A DNA stretch of 64,000 bases from Paracoccus methylarcula (GTDB taxonomy: Bacteria; Pseudomonadota; Alphaproteobacteria; Rhodobacterales; Rhodobacteraceae), in contig NZ_PXNQ02000002.1 of NCBI RefSeq assembly GCF_003007735.2, forward strand, positions 310,001 through 374,000. The letters run 5' to 3'. A program made the position numbers and the translations under genes. A model generated the notes under the pieces. That model worked only from the letters and a program-made list of their open reading frames with translations, searched no databases and was not told the origin of the DNA. Each line of letters starts with the position of its first letter. The stretch's first letter is position 1. Shown here piece after piece: positions 17,867 through 32,736 of this stretch.

Positions 17867-18792
17867 CGCGGATCACCATCCGCATCCTGGCCGTCACCGG
17901 GCTGCTGGTCGCCGCCATCGTGCTGATCCTGTGGCAAAGCGGTGGTCTGGCCGGGTTGCAGCAATGGGCCGCGATGCAGCAGCGCGAGGCGCAGACGCTG
18001 ATGGCCGGTGCGTTGCGCCGTCTGCGGGCCGGTGATCCGGGGGCGAACTGGGCGCTGATGTCGGTCTGTTTCGGCTATGGCTTCCTGCATGCGGTCGGAC
18101 CGGGACATGGCAAGGTGCTGATCGGAGGATACGGCTTCGGCACCAAGGTTGCCCTGGGACGGCTTGCGCTTCTGTCCGTGGCCGCCTCGCTGGCGCAGGC
18201 GATGACGGCGGTGCTCTTGGTCTGGGGCGGGCTGACGATTTTCGATCTGTCGCGAGAGGCGCTGACCGACCTGACCGAGGACAGCATGGCCGATATCAGC
18301 GCCGCGATGATCGGCTGCGTCGGGCTGTGGCTGGCATGGCGCGGGCTGCGGATGCTGCTCCGGGCCGGCCGGGCGGCGCAGGCGCAGCATCACCATCACC
18401 ATCACCATCATGTCCATGATGCCGATTGCGGCTGCGGTCATGCCCATGGTCCCAGCATCGAGGAAGCTGCCGCCACCCGCTCGCTGCGCGATGCGGTTGC
18501 GCTGATCGCGGGTATCGCCGCGCGTCCCTGCACCGGGGCGGTATTCCTGCTGCTGCTGACATGGCGGATGGGGTTCTTTCCCGCAGGGATCGCCGGGGCC
18601 ATGGCGATGGGGCTGGGCACGGCCTCGGTTACGCTGGCGGTGGCAATGCTGTCGGTCTGGGCGCGCGAGGGCAGTTTCGCGATGATCCCCGAAACCGGCC
18701 CGCTGGCCGCGATGGCCCGCTGGCTGCCCGGGATCCTGCAGCTTGCCGCCGGGGCGGTGGTGGCTATCGTCGCCATGACTTTGCTGGCATAA
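17863..18792 (+). CDS. nickel/cobalt transporter, NicO (RcnA-like) family
   Basis: A 309-residue inner-membrane protein with about seven hydrophobic segments. After the first helix, the AVGPGHGKVLIGGYGFG block near residue 75 and RPCTGAVFLLLLTWR near 222 are signatures of the NicO family of Ni/Co exporters. A cytoplasmic loop at about 173-200 contains eight consecutive histidines followed by VHDADCGCGHAHG, a metal-sensing or metal-buffering loop. The partner DUF1007 gene overlaps upstream. Whether it imports or exports, and whether Ni, Co or Zn, cannot be decided from sequence. Confidence 0.88.
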   Translation: MTRITIRILAVTGLLVAAIVLILWQSGGLAGLQQWAAMQQREAQTLMAGALRRLRAGDPGANWALMSVCFGYGFLHAVGPGHGKVLIGGYGFGTKVALGRLALLSVAASLAQAMTAVLLVWGGLTIFDLSREALTDLTEDSMADISAAMIGCVGLWLAWRGLRMLLRAGRAAQAQHHHHHHHHVHDADCGCGHAHGPSIEEAAATRSLRDAVALIAGIAARPCTGAVFLLLLTWRMGFFPAGIAGAMAMGLGTASVTLAVAMLSVWAREGSFAMIPETGPLAAMARWLPGILQLAAGAVVAIVAMTLLA

Positions 18793-18957
18793 TTGGCCTG
18801 GACATGGTTCCGCACAGGCCGGAACTGTTCGGGCGGGTGCGTCTTGCGATCCGCTGACGGGCGCCCGCTCTCATCCCAAGGTGGGATCGGTGATACAGAT
18901 GCTTGCGCTGCGGTGCAGCATCGCTAGGATGCGCCAAACCGACGATAGGGGGCCGGC

Positions 18958-21900
18958 ATGTTTCAAAAGATCCTGATTGCCAACCGTGGCGAGATCGCCA
19001 TTCGCGTCATGCGTGCAGCAAATGAGCTGGGCAAGCGGACGGTTGCCATCTATGCCGAAGAGGACAAGCTGGGCCTGCACCGCTTCAAGGCGGACGAGGC
19101 CTACCGCATCGGCGAGGGGCTGGGGCCGGTCGCGGCCTATCTGTCGATCCCCGAGATCATCCGGGTGGCCAAGGAGTCGGGCGCCGACGCGATCCATCCG
19201 GGCTATGGCCTGCTCTCCGAGAATCCCGATTTCGTCGATGCCTGCTTTGAGGCCGGGATCACCTTCATCGGTCCCAGGGCCGAAACCATGCGCGCCCTTG
19301 GCGACAAGGCCAGCGCCCGGAGGGTGGCGATCGAGGCCGGTGTGCCGGTCATCCCCGCGACCGAGGTTCTGGGGGATGATTTCGACGCCATCAGGAAAGA
19401 GGCGGGCGAGATCGGCTATCCGCTGATGCTCAAGGCTTCCTGGGGCGGCGGCGGGCGCGGCATGCGCCCGATCAATGGCCCGGACGAGCTGATCGACAAG
19501 GTCCGCGAGGGAAGGCGCGAGGCCGAGGCCGCCTTTGGCAATGGCGAGGGTTACCTGGAAAAGATGATCCTGCGCGCCCGTCATGTCGAGGTGCAGTTGC
19601 TGGGCGACAGCCATGGCGGGCTTTATCACCTGTATGAGCGTGACTGCACCGTGCAGCGCCGCAACCAGAAGGTGGTCGAGCGCGCGCCCGCCCCCTATCT
19701 GACCGAGGCGCAGCGGCAGGAGGTCTGCGCCCTTGCGCTCAGGATCGGCGAGGCGGTGGGTTACCAGAACGCCGGCACGGTCGAGTTCCTGATGGATATG
19801 GACAGCCAGCAGTTCTATTTCATCGAGGTGAACCCGCGCGTGCAGGTCGAGCATACCGTGACCGAAGAGGTCACTGGCATCGACATCGTTCAGGCCCAGA
19901 TCAAGATCGCCGAGGGCGCTACCCTGGCCGCGGCGACCGGGGCAGGGGCACAAGGCGAGATCGAGCTGTCGGGCCATGCGCTGCAATGCCGGGTGACGAC
20001 CGAGGATCCGCAGAACAATTTCATCCCCGATTACGGCCGCATCACCGCCTATCGCTCGGCCACCGGCATGGGGATCCGGCTGGATGGCGGCACCGCCTAT
20101 TCGGGCGGCGTCATCACCCGTTATTACGATTCGCTGCTGGTCAAGGTGACGGCATGGGCGCAGACGCCCGATCAGGCGATCAAGCGGATGGACCGGGCGC
20201 TGCGTGAGTTCCGGGTGCGCGGCGTCAGCACGAATATCGATTTCGTCATCAACCTGCTGAAACATCCGACCTTCCTCGATGACACCTACACGACGAAATT
20301 CATCGACACGACGCCCGAGCTGTTCACCTTCCGCAAGCGCCGCGACCGGGCGACGAAGATCCTGACCTACCTGGCCGATATCACCGTGAACGGCCATCCC
20401 GAAACAGCAGGCCGCGAAGCGCCGCCCGCCCAGGCCCGCGCCTTCCTGTTGCCGCCGCCCGCCGCCGATCCCGTCCCCGGCACGCGGCAATTGCTTGAGG
20501 AAAAGGGTCCGCAGGCCGTGGCCGACTGGATGGCCGCGCAAAAGCAGTTGCTGATCACCGACACGACCATGCGCGACGGGCATCAGTCGCTGTTGGCCAC
20601 GCGGATGCGCTCGATCGACATGATCCGGGTCGCGCCCACTTATGCCGCCAACCTGCCGCAATTGTTCAGCGTCGAATGCTGGGGCGGGGCGACCTTCGAC
20701 GTGGCTTACCGTTTCCTGCAGGAATGCCCCTGGCAGCGGCTGCGCGACATCCGCGCGCATATGCCCAACCTGATGACGCAGATGCTGCTGCGCGCCTCGA
20801 ACGGGGTCGGCTATACCAATTATCCCGATAACGTGGTGCAGTTCTTCGTCAAGCAGGCGGCGGAAACCGGGGTCGATGTATTCCGTGTCTTCGACAGCCT
20901 GAACTGGGTCGAGAACATGCGCGTGGCCATGGATGCGGTGATCGAATCCGGCAAGATCTGCGAGGGCTCGGTCTGTTATACCGGCGACATGCTGGATCCG
21001 GATCGGTCGAAATACGACCTGAAATACTACGTCAAGACCGCCAGGGACCTGAAGGCCGCCGGAGCGCATGTGCTGGGGCTCAAGGACATGGCGGGCTTGC
21101 TGAAACCCGCCGCCGCCACGGTGCTGGTCAAGGCGCTCAAGGAAGAGGTCGGCCTGCCGATCCATTTCCACACCCATGACACCAGCGGCATGGGCGGCGC
21201 GACGATCCTTGCCGCCGCTGCGGCAGGCGTGGATGCGGTGGATTGCGCCATGGACGCGCTGTCGGGCAATACCTCGCAGCCGACGCTCGGTTCGGTGGTC
21301 GAGGCGCTGGCCGGGACGGAACGCGACACCGGCCTCGATATCGGCCATATCCGCGCCATCTCGAATTACTGGGAGCGGGTGCGCGACAATTACGCGGCCT
21401 TCGAATCCGGTCTGCAGGCCCCGGCCTCCGAGATCTACCTGCACGAGATGCCGGGCGGCCAGTTCACCAATCTCAAGGCGCAGGCGCGCTCGATGGGGCT
21501 GGAGGACCGCTGGCACGAGGTCGCGCAGGCCTATGCCGATGTGAACCGCATGTTCGGCGATATCGTCAAGGTCACGCCCTCGTCGAAAGTGGTGGGCGAC
21601 ATGGCGCTGATGATGGTGGCGCAGAACCTGACGCCCGAACAGGTGATGGACCCGGCCGTGGATGTCAGCTTCCCCGACTCGGTCATCGACATGATGCGCG
21701 GCAGCCTGGGGCAACCCCCCGGCGGCTGGCCCGAGGCGATCCAGAAGAAGATTCTCAAGGGCGAGACTCCGATCACGGATCGTCCCGGCGCCCATCTGCC
21801 CCCGATCGACCTGGAGGCAGAGCGGGCCAGGCTTTCCAGGGAACTGGAAGGCAAACCCGTCGATGACGAGGATCTGAACGGTTACCTGATGTATCCCAAG

Positions 21901-22392
21901 GTGTTCCTCGATTACATGGGCCGCCACCGCATCTATGGCCCGGTGCGCACCCTGCCGACACGGAACTTCTTTTACGGCATGGAACCCGGAGAGGAGATCA
22001 CCGCCGAGATCGATCCCGGCAAGACGCTGGAAATCCGTTTCCAGACCCTTGGCGAGACTGACGAGAAGGGCGAGGTCAAGGTATTCTTCGAGCTCAACGG
22101 CCAGCCGCGCAGTGTCCGGGTGCCGAACCGCAAGGTGACCTCCGAGACCGTGGCACGGCCCAAGGCGGAGCCGTCGAATGCCGGCCATGTCGGCGCGCCG
22201 ATGCCCGGCGTGGTGGCCTCGGTCGCGGTCAGCGCGGGGCAGGCGGTGAAACAGGGCGATCTGCTGCTGACCATCGAGGCGATGAAGATGGAAACCGCGA
22301 TTCACGCCGATCACGACGGCACGATCAAGGCACTGCATGTCTCTCCCGGCGCGCAGATCGACGCCAAGGACCTGATGGTGGAGATCGAATAG
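18958..22392 (+). CDS. pyc: pyruvate carboxylase
   Basis: A 1144-residue multidomain enzyme that carboxylates pyruvate to oxaloacetate with ATP and biotin, refilling the TCA cycle. The biotin carboxylase domain occupies residues 1-450 (KILIANRGEIAIRVMRAA; ATP-grasp GGGGRGMR near 160). The carboxyltransferase domain runs from about 535 (TTMRDGHQSLLATRMRS) to 840, including LKDMAGLLKPAAA. The C-terminal biotin carrier has the biotinylation site IEAMKMETA near 1107. The length is typical for alphaproteobacterial Pyc. It stands as a single gene; 165 bp of plain spacer separate it from the NicO gene. Confidence 0.97.
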   Translation: MFQKILIANRGEIAIRVMRAANELGKRTVAIYAEEDKLGLHRFKADEAYRIGEGLGPVAAYLSIPEIIRVAKESGADAIHPGYGLLSENPDFVDACFEAGITFIGPRAETMRALGDKASARRVAIEAGVPVIPATEVLGDDFDAIRKEAGEIGYPLMLKASWGGGGRGMRPINGPDELIDKVREGRREAEAAFGNGEGYLEKMILRARHVEVQLLGDSHGGLYHLYERDCTVQRRNQKVVERAPAPYLTEAQRQEVCALALRIGEAVGYQNAGTVEFLMDMDSQQFYFIEVNPRVQVEHTVTEEVTGIDIVQAQIKIAEGATLAAATGAGAQGEIELSGHALQCRVTTEDPQNNFIPDYGRITAYRSATGMGIRLDGGTAYSGGVITRYYDSLLVKVTAWAQTPDQAIKRMDRALREFRVRGVSTNIDFVINLLKHPTFLDDTYTTKFIDTTPELFTFRKRRDRATKILTYLADITVNGHPETAGREAPPAQARAFLLPPPAADPVPGTRQLLEEKGPQAVADWMAAQKQLLITDTTMRDGHQSLLATRMRSIDMIRVAPTYAANLPQLFSVECWGGATFDVAYRFLQECPWQRLRDIRAHMPNLMTQMLLRASNGVGYTNYPDNVVQFFVKQAAETGVDVFRVFDSLNWVENMRVAMDAVIESGKICEGSVCYTGDMLDPDRSKYDLKYYVKTARDLKAAGAHVLGLKDMAGLLKPAAATVLVKALKEEVGLPIHFHTHDTSGMGGATILAAAAAGVDAVDCAMDALSGNTSQPTLGSVVEALAGTERDTGLDIGHIRAISNYWERVRDNYAAFESGLQAPASEIYLHEMPGGQFTNLKAQARSMGLEDRWHEVAQAYADVNRMFGDIVKVTPSSKVVGDMALMMVAQNLTPEQVMDPAVDVSFPDSVIDMMRGSLGQPPGGWPEAIQKKILKGETPITDRPGAHLPPIDLEAERARLSRELEGKPVDDEDLNGYLMYPKVFLDYMGRHRIYGPVRTLPTRNFFYGMEPGEEITAEIDPGKTLEIRFQTLGETDEKGEVKVFFELNGQPRSVRVPNRKVTSETVARPKAEPSNAGHVGAPMPGVVASVAVSAGQAVKQGDLLLTIEAMKMETAIHADHDGTIKALHVSPGAQIDAKDLMVEIE

Positions 22393-22401
22393 CGGAGCCG
22401 G

Positions 22402-22548
22402 TCACGACTGCCTGGTCATGAAGATCCGGGCGCTGCCCGGCGGATCGCGGGCGGCCTCGCCAATGGTTGGCCAGCCATTGCGCTGGTAGAAATAGGCGGC
22501 CTGAAATTCGCTCGTGTAAAGCACGGCGGCGCTGCATCCCCGGCGCCG
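22402..22548 (-). pseudogene. GNAT acetyltransferase, C-terminal remnant
   Basis: Reading leftward from 22548 to the TGA at 22404-22402 gives a 48-residue tail containing AAVLYTSEFQAAYFYQRNGW and DPPGSARIFMTRQS, the acetyl-CoA motif end and terminal strand common to many GNAT proteins. A TAG stop directly precedes it and no start or upstream domain exists, so only the 3' part of a former gene survives. It lies between pyc and nuoA on the opposite strand. Confidence 0.6.
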
Positions 22549-22641
22549 CTATCGCGGTGCGTGGATATGTGGCCGGATCGACCTGCGGGAAAAAAGAGAA
22601 AAATCGCCACATTTCGTGGATTACCAAGATGCCCGGGGCCG

Positions 22642-23626
<985 letters not shown>

Positions 23627-23630
23627 CGAT

Positions 23631-24251
23631 ATGGCTGTCTATCCCGATCTCGACGCGCTGGAACAATTGGGCGAGCATATCAAGCTGCGCCGCAGCAACG
23701 AGGTGCTGGACGCCACGGTCGAACATGACGAGTTGAACGTGACCAGCACGGTCAGCGGATTGCTCGACCTGGTCGAATTCCTGCGCAGCGATTCCAGTTG
23801 CCGTTTCTCGACGCTGGTGGATATCACCGCGGTCGATTACCCGGCCCGCCAGCAGCGTTTCGACGTGGTCTGGCATTTCCTGTCGATGTATCAGAACCAG
23901 CGCATCCGCGTGAAGGTCGCCATCCGCGAGGATGAGATCGTGCCCTCGCTGATCAGGATCCACCCCTCGGCCAACTGGTTCGAACGCGAGATTTTCGACA
24001 TGTTCGGGATCATGTTCTCGGGCCATCCGGACTTGCGCCGCCTGTTGACCGATTACGGGTTCCGCGGCCATCCGCTGCGCAAGGATTTCCCGACGACCGG
24101 CTATGTCGAGGTTCGCTACGACGAATCCGAGAAGCGGGTGGTCTACGAGCCCGTCAATCTGACCCAGGAATACCGTCAATTCGATTTCCTCTCCCCTTGG
24201 GAGGGGGCGAAATACGTATTGCCCGGCGATGAGAAGGAAACAGCGAAATGA
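23631..24251 (+). CDS. nuoC: NADH-quinone oxidoreductase subunit C
   Basis: A 206-residue peripheral-arm subunit, homologous to the mitochondrial 30-kDa protein. The family signature ERE(I/A)FDMFGI is seen as [19 protein letters not shown] near residue 118-136, followed by [16 protein letters not shown]. It has no cofactor and packs against NuoD and NuoB. It starts four bases after nuoB and overlaps the following GFA gene by ATGA, so it is part of the same transcript. NuoC is separate here rather than fused to NuoD as in E. coli. Confidence 0.97.
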   Translation: MAVYPDLDALEQLGEHIKLRRSNEVLDATVEHDELNVTSTVSGLLDLVEFLRSDSSCRFSTLVDITAVDYPARQQRFDVVWHFLSMYQNQRIRVKVAIREDEIVPSLIRIHPSANWFEREIFDMFGIMFSGHPDLRRLLTDYGFRGHPLRKDFPTTGYVEVRYDESEKRVVYEPVNLTQEYRQFDFLSPWEGAKYVLPGDEKETAK

Positions 24252-24670
24252 CCGCCTTGAATGGTCAATGTCTGTGCGGCGCGGTTCGTTTCTCCGCTGT
24301 TCCCAAGGCTGGTGCATCGGTCTGCCATTGTGCCATGTGCCGGAAATGGACGGGCGGAATAAATATCGCGGTGGATTTGGCCGAGGCACCCGTTTTCAAG
24401 GATGATGCCAGACTGGGCGTTTACCGCTCTTCGGAATGGGCCGAGCGGTTGTTTTGTTCCGAATGCGGCAGTTCATTGCTGTACAGAACCGTGGATGGTG
24501 CGCATCATGTCGCTTCGGCCGGATGTTTCGAGGATCCTTCGCAGTTTCCACTGGAAAGTGAAATTTTCATCGATGAAAAACCATCCAGCTACGATCTGGC
24601 GGGGGAGCATCCGCGCATGACGGGACCCGAGTTCATGGCGATGGTTGCCCCGGAACAGGAGGCAGAGTGA
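24248..24670 (+). CDS. GFA family (glutathione-dependent formaldehyde-activating-like) protein
   Basis: A 140-residue zinc protein placed between nuoC and nuoD. The GFA fold motifs [21 protein letters not shown] and [10 protein letters not shown] supply the cysteine zinc ligands. The founding member, Gfa of P. denitrificans, was proposed to join formaldehyde to glutathione; most members are of unknown function. Overlaps on both sides (ATGA with nuoC, one base with nuoD) show it is co-translated with complex I. Its DNA is clearly less GC-rich than the flanking nuo genes; hand counts of three 60-base blocks gave about 55, 53 and 43 percent. It is therefore probably a later insertion. Confidence 0.85.
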   Translation: MTALNGQCLCGAVRFSAVPKAGASVCHCAMCRKWTGGINIAVDLAEAPVFKDDARLGVYRSSEWAERLFCSECGSSLLYRTVDGAHHVASAGCFEDPSQFPLESEIFIDEKPSSYDLAGEHPRMTGPEFMAMVAPEQEAE

Positions 24671-25908
24671 TGGACGGCGATATCCGCAACAACAGCTATG
24701 ACGATGGCAGTTCCGATCAGTTGATCGGTGAGCAGCGAATCCGCAACTTCAACATCAATTTCGGCCCGCAACACCCTGCTGCGCATGGGGTTTTGCGCAT
24801 GGTGCTTGAGCTGGACGGCGAGGTTGTCGAACGCTGCGACCCGCATATCGGCCTGCTGCATCGCGGCACCGAAAAGCTGATGGAAAGCCGCACCTACCTG
24901 CAGAACCTGCCCTATTTCGACCGCCTCGATTACGTGGCGCCGATGAACCAGGAACATGCCTGGTGCCTGGCCATCGAGAGGCTGACCGGCACGGTGATCC
25001 CGCGCCGCGCCAGCCTGATCCGGGTTCTCTATTCCGAGATCGGCCGGATCCTGAACCACCTGCTGAACGTGACCACCCAGGCCATGGATGTCGGCGCGCT
25101 GACCCCGCCGCTCTGGGGCTTCGAGGAACGCGAGAAGCTGATGGTGTTCTATGAGCGCGCCTGCGGTGCGCGGCTGCACTCGGCCTATTTCCGGCCCGGC
25201 GGCGTTCACCAGGACCTGCCTCCCGAGCTGATCGACGATATCGAGGCCTGGTGCGATCCCTTCCTCAAGGTGGTGGACGATCTGGACGGGCTGCTGACCG
25301 AGAACCGGATCTTCAAGCAGCGCAATGTCGATATCGGCGTGGTGCATGAGCAGGATTGCCTTGATTGGGGCTATTCCGGCGTGATGGTGCGCGGCTCGGG
25401 CATGGCCTGGGATTTGCGGCGCAACCAGCCCTATGAATGCTATGACGAATTCGAGTTCCAGATCCCGGTCGGCAAGAATGGCGATTGCTATGATCGCTAC
25501 CTGATCCGCATGGAAGAGATGCGTCAATCCGTCAGCATCATGCGGCAGGCCATCGCCAAGCTGCGGGCCGAGCCTGCGGGCGATGTCATGGCGCGCGGCA
25601 AGCTGGCTCCGCCCAAGCGTGCCGAGATGAAGCGCGACATGGAGAGCCTGATCCATCACTTCAAGCTCTATACCGAGGGCTTTCACGTGCCCGCCGGCGA
25701 GGTCTATGCCGCGGTCGAGGCACCCAAGGGCGAATTCGGCGTCTACCTGGTCAGCGACGGGACGAACAAGCCCTATCGCGCCAAGCTGCGCGCGCCGGGC
25801 TTTTTGCATCTGCAATCCATCGACTGGATGAGCAAGGGGCATATGCTGGCCGATGTTTCGGCGATTATCGGCACGATGGATATCGTGTTCGGTGAGGTGG
25901 ACAGGTAA
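24670..25908 (+). CDS. nuoD: NADH-quinone oxidoreductase subunit D
   Basis: A 412-residue subunit homologous to the 49-kDa protein and to [NiFe]-hydrogenase large subunits without the metal ligands. It forms the quinone cavity with NuoB. Seen are [19 protein letters not shown] near residue 30-48 (with the HPAAHG quinone-site histidine), [14 protein letters not shown] and the conserved [20 protein letters not shown] end block. GTG 24667 and ATG 24670 are adjacent; ATG gives the Paracoccus length of 412. Confidence 0.97.
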   Translation: MDGDIRNNSYDDGSSDQLIGEQRIRNFNINFGPQHPAAHGVLRMVLELDGEVVERCDPHIGLLHRGTEKLMESRTYLQNLPYFDRLDYVAPMNQEHAWCLAIERLTGTVIPRRASLIRVLYSEIGRILNHLLNVTTQAMDVGALTPPLWGFEEREKLMVFYERACGARLHSAYFRPGGVHQDLPPELIDDIEAWCDPFLKVVDDLDGLLTENRIFKQRNVDIGVVHEQDCLDWGYSGVMVRGSGMAWDLRRNQPYECYDEFEFQIPVGKNGDCYDRYLIRMEEMRQSVSIMRQAIAKLRAEPAGDVMARGKLAPPKRAEMKRDMESLIHHFKLYTEGFHVPAGEVYAAVEAPKGEFGVYLVSDGTNKPYRAKLRAPGFLHLQSIDWMSKGHMLADVSAIIGTMDIVFGEVDR

Positions 25909-25927
25909 TGGGTAAGGAGGCCGCGTG

Positions 25928-26275
25928 ATGGCAACTCTGGTTAACTGGTTGGGATGGTTACTGGCGCTGGCCATGATCGGCGTGACGGTGCTGCTTGCGT
26001 TCAACAAGCAATCCGGGCTCAAGCTGATCCAGCACCGGGTCGAGATGCTGCCCCAGGCCATGCTGGTCCGCTATGCCGGACTGACGGCGCTAGCGCTGAT
26101 CGCCTCCTGGATCGGGGCGCCAAGGGTTCTGTTCGGCCTGCTGGTGGCGATCGCCGTCATCGGACTGGGTGACACATATATTTATCGCCGGGCGGGACAT
26201 CCGTTCTGGCTTCATCTTGCGATCGGGGGGGCTGCCGCATTCGGCGCCTTCCTGTCGCTTTTCGCGATGAGCTGA
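25928..26275 (+). CDS. small membrane protein in the nuo operon
   Basis: A 115-residue hypothetical protein with hydrophobic segments near residues 5-22, 45-60, 62-76 and 90-112, so it is probably a four-helix membrane protein. AAGGAGG lies eight bases before the ATG. It lies between nuoD and nuoE, a place where Paracoccus and relatives also carry an extra reading frame. I do not recognise a family. It might assist membrane-arm assembly, but nothing in the sequence proves it. Confidence 0.7.
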   Translation: MATLVNWLGWLLALAMIGVTVLLAFNKQSGLKLIQHRVEMLPQAMLVRYAGLTALALIASWIGAPRVLFGLLVAIAVIGLGDTYIYRRAGHPFWLHLAIGGAAAFGAFLSLFAMS

Positions 26276-26282
26276 GGGTTTC

Positions 26283-27353
26283 ATGCTTCGCCGACTTCAT
26301 CCCGTCCAGCCGGACAGCTTCGAGTTCACGCCCACCAATCTGGAATGGGCAAGGGCGCAGATGACCAAATATCCGGAAGGCCGCCAGCAATCGGCGATCA
26401 TCCCGGTGCTTTGGCGCGCACAGGAGCAGGAGGGCTGGCTGAGCCGTCCCGCCATCGAATATTGCGCCGATCTGCTGGGCATGCCGCATATCCGCGCGCT
26501 GGAAGTGGCGACATTCTACTTCATGTTCCAGCTTCAACCTGTTGGAAGCGTGGCGAATATCCAGATTTGCGGCACGACGAGCTGCATGATCTGCGGGGCC
26601 GAGGACCTGATCGAGATATGCAAGCGCAGGATCGCCCCTTCGCCGCATACCCTGTCGGCCGATGGCAAGTTCAGCTGGGAAGAGGTCGAATGCCTGGGGG
26701 CCTGTGCCAATGCGCCGATGGCCCAGATCGGCAAGGATTACTACGAGGATCTGACACCTGCAAAGCTCGAGGCGCTGATCGACGCCTTTTCCGAGGGCAA
26801 GGTGCCGCTGCCGGGGCCGCAGAATGGCCGCTTTGCCTCGGAGCCTGCCGATGGGTTGACCAGCCTGCAGGATCACGGCGGCGGTGGCGGCGATCTGAAT
26901 GCCAGCGCCGCCCTGGCCCGCGAGTTCGGCGAGACGGTCAAGCGGATCGACGGCAGCGAGGCGCCTATCCTGACGAAATGGCTGAAATCCACCCGTGAGG
27001 CAGCCGCGGAACCGGCCCGTGAACATGCGGTCGCCGCAGATGCAGCGGAAGAGACGGGCCGCCGGCCGCAGGGACTCGACGCCCCGAAAGACGGTGCCGC
27101 TGATGATCTCAAGCTGATCAAGGGTGTCGGGCCGAAACTGGAAAAATTGTTGAACAGCCTTGGTTTCTGGCATTTCGACCAGATCGCTTCCTGGGGGCCG
27201 GACGAACTGGCCTGGGTTGACGCAAATCTGGAAGGGTTCAAGGGCCGTGCCTCCCGTGACGAATGGGTTGCGCAGGCGAAGATCCTCGCCGAGGGCGGCA
27301 AGACCGAATTTTCAACCCGCGCCGAACAGGATCACCGTTATGATGAGGAGTGA
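26283..27353 (+). CDS. nuoE: NADH-quinone oxidoreductase subunit E with C-terminal extension
   Basis: A 356-residue protein, about 110 residues longer than the typical 24-kDa subunit. Residues 1-170 are the thioredoxin-like [2Fe-2S] domain, with cluster cysteines in [12 protein letters not shown] and [16 protein letters not shown] low-complexity linker (about 170-270) leads to a terminal domain starting near 276: [19 protein letters not shown], then [12 protein letters not shown] and a basic end. This helix-hairpin-helix-like module also closes the next gene. The core passes electrons from NADH with NuoF; the tail's role is unknown. Confidence 0.95.
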   Translation: MLRRLHPVQPDSFEFTPTNLEWARAQMTKYPEGRQQSAIIPVLWRAQEQEGWLSRPAIEYCADLLGMPHIRALEVATFYFMFQLQPVGSVANIQICGTTSCMICGAEDLIEICKRRIAPSPHTLSADGKFSWEEVECLGACANAPMAQIGKDYYEDLTPAKLEALIDAFSEGKVPLPGPQNGRFASEPADGLTSLQDHGGGGGDLNASAALAREFGETVKRIDGSEAPILTKWLKSTREAAAEPAREHAVAADAAEETGRRPQGLDAPKDGAADDLKLIKGVGPKLEKLLNSLGFWHFDQIASWGPDELAWVDANLEGFKGRASRDEWVAQAKILAEGGKTEFSTRAEQDHRYDEE

Positions 27354-27385
27354 GGCACCGCTCAGCTAGGACAGGGAGAGAATGA

Positions 27386-28144
27386 ATGCCGATCGCGAGT
27401 TGCAACAGAAACTGCTGGATTGCCGGAGCGGGACTGGGTTTCCTGGTCTGGATCGTGACTGCCGGGATCGGCCCGTTGCGGTGGTACGAGGGTTTGTTTC
27501 TGGGGCTGGTCGCCGCGGTCCTGATGGGGCGTTTCCTGATCTGGCTGTTATGCGACGGCACGCCTGCCGAGACCGAGGAAGAGCGGCGCCCCTTATCTTT
27601 CCCGGCAGATGCGCGAGCGCAGCGATCGGAAGGTGATGCAACCGCCATCGGTATGGTGAGCAGTGGCGCGACTGGTGACGCCTCCGTAGAAGGTGATGTT
27701 CCTGAAACGAACACTTCCGATGGCAAACCCGCCGACAGGGTAAGCATCGTGGCCGGAGCGCCCGTCGAGACGGATGAAGTTCGGGTTGACCAGCAACCGG
27801 CCGAGAAGCGGAAGAAGCAGCAGCAAAATCCGCAGGAACAGAAAAAGCAGAAGCAGGGCGGGAAACCGGCCAAATCCGCGCCCGGGACTCAGGGTGAACC
27901 CGATGATTTGAAGCGAATCAAGGGGATCGGTCCGAAACTTGAAAAGAAGCTGCGCAAGCAGGGAGTGACCCGTTTCGCGCAGATCGCCGAATGGGGTGAG
28001 GATGAGATGGACCATTTTGCCGGGGTGATCGGCCGGATGGGCAGCCGTATCCGCGGCGATGACTGGGTCGGACAGGCCCGCATCCTCGCGCAGGGCGGCG
28101 AGACGGAGTTTTCGAAGCGCGTCGAAGAGGGTGATATTTACTGA
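27386..28144 (+). CDS. membrane-anchored protein with NuoE-tail-like helix-hairpin-helix domain
   Basis: A 252-residue hypothetical protein. Residues about 13-55 hold two hydrophobic helices. A long, charged, Q/K-rich disordered linker follows (residues 60-170, including EKRKKQQQNPQEQKKQKQ). Residues 175-252 are a compact domain beginning LKRIKGIGPKLEKKLRKQG and ending with QARILAQGGETEFSKR. That domain aligns over about 70 positions with the C-terminus of NuoE immediately upstream. ATG 27386 is used because it reads through the helices; an overlapping ATG at 27382 leads to an unrelated short frame. It may tether something to the membrane next to complex I. Confidence 0.72.
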   Translation: MPIASCNRNCWIAGAGLGFLVWIVTAGIGPLRWYEGLFLGLVAAVLMGRFLIWLLCDGTPAETEEERRPLSFPADARAQRSEGDATAIGMVSSGATGDASVEGDVPETNTSDGKPADRVSIVAGAPVETDEVRVDQQPAEKRKKQQQNPQEQKKQKQGGKPAKSAPGTQGEPDDLKRIKGIGPKLEKKLRKQGVTRFAQIAEWGEDEMDHFAGVIGRMGSRIRGDDWVGQARILAQGGETEFSKRVEEGDIY

Positions 28145-28359
28145 TGGACCGCCAGCGCGACCAGGATACGGCACAGATGCGGCTCGCGGCCGTGGTGATC
28201 GCCGTGGCGATGGTCGCGTGGCTGGCCATGCAATGGCTCGGAGGTCATTACAGTTGGGCGGCGAAATGGGCCTATCTGTTCGATCTTGCCGCCATCGGCG
28301 CTTTTGTCTGGTCGCTGCTCGTGACCTGGCGTATCTGGCGGCGCAGGAACAATGCGTAA
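28144..28359 (+). CDS. DUF5337-type small membrane protein
   Basis: A 71-residue protein with two predicted membrane helices (about residues 12-30 and 42-62) and a basic C-terminus RIWRRRNNA. It resembles the DUF5337 proteins that occur in nuo operons of Rhodobacterales. Its start overlaps the previous stop by one base (TGATG). The function is unknown; a topology like that of small supernumerary complex I subunits is suggestive only. Confidence 0.7.
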   Translation: MDRQRDQDTAQMRLAAVVIAVAMVAWLAMQWLGGHYSWAAKWAYLFDLAAIGAFVWSLLVTWRIWRRRNNA

Positions 28360-28387
28360 CGCCCGGATGATGAGGAATGAGGGTTAG

Positions 28388-30174
<1,787 letters not shown>

Positions 30175-30281
30175 TGGATCGCTCGGCGCATATCCACAAG
30201 TCTCGCGCACGAGGTCGTGTCGGACCTTTCCCGCGCCCTGATCGTTATGGTTCCTGCCATAACGAGAAGGAGGCACGAGCC

Positions 30282-32732
<2,451 letters not shown>

Positions 32733-32736
32733 CGCC

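Noticed and set aside
18388..18411. Eight-histidine run as a sign of an engineered tag
   Set aside because: It lies in an internal loop of a NicO-family transporter where histidine-rich metal loops are normal, with mixed CAT/CAC codons and natural flanks.
18871..22338. 1155-residue open frame antisense to pyruvate carboxylase
   Set aside because: It mirrors pyc across almost its full length, reads as His/Gly/Arg/Asp-rich low-information protein and has no family features. GC-rich third positions leave the opposite frame free of stops.
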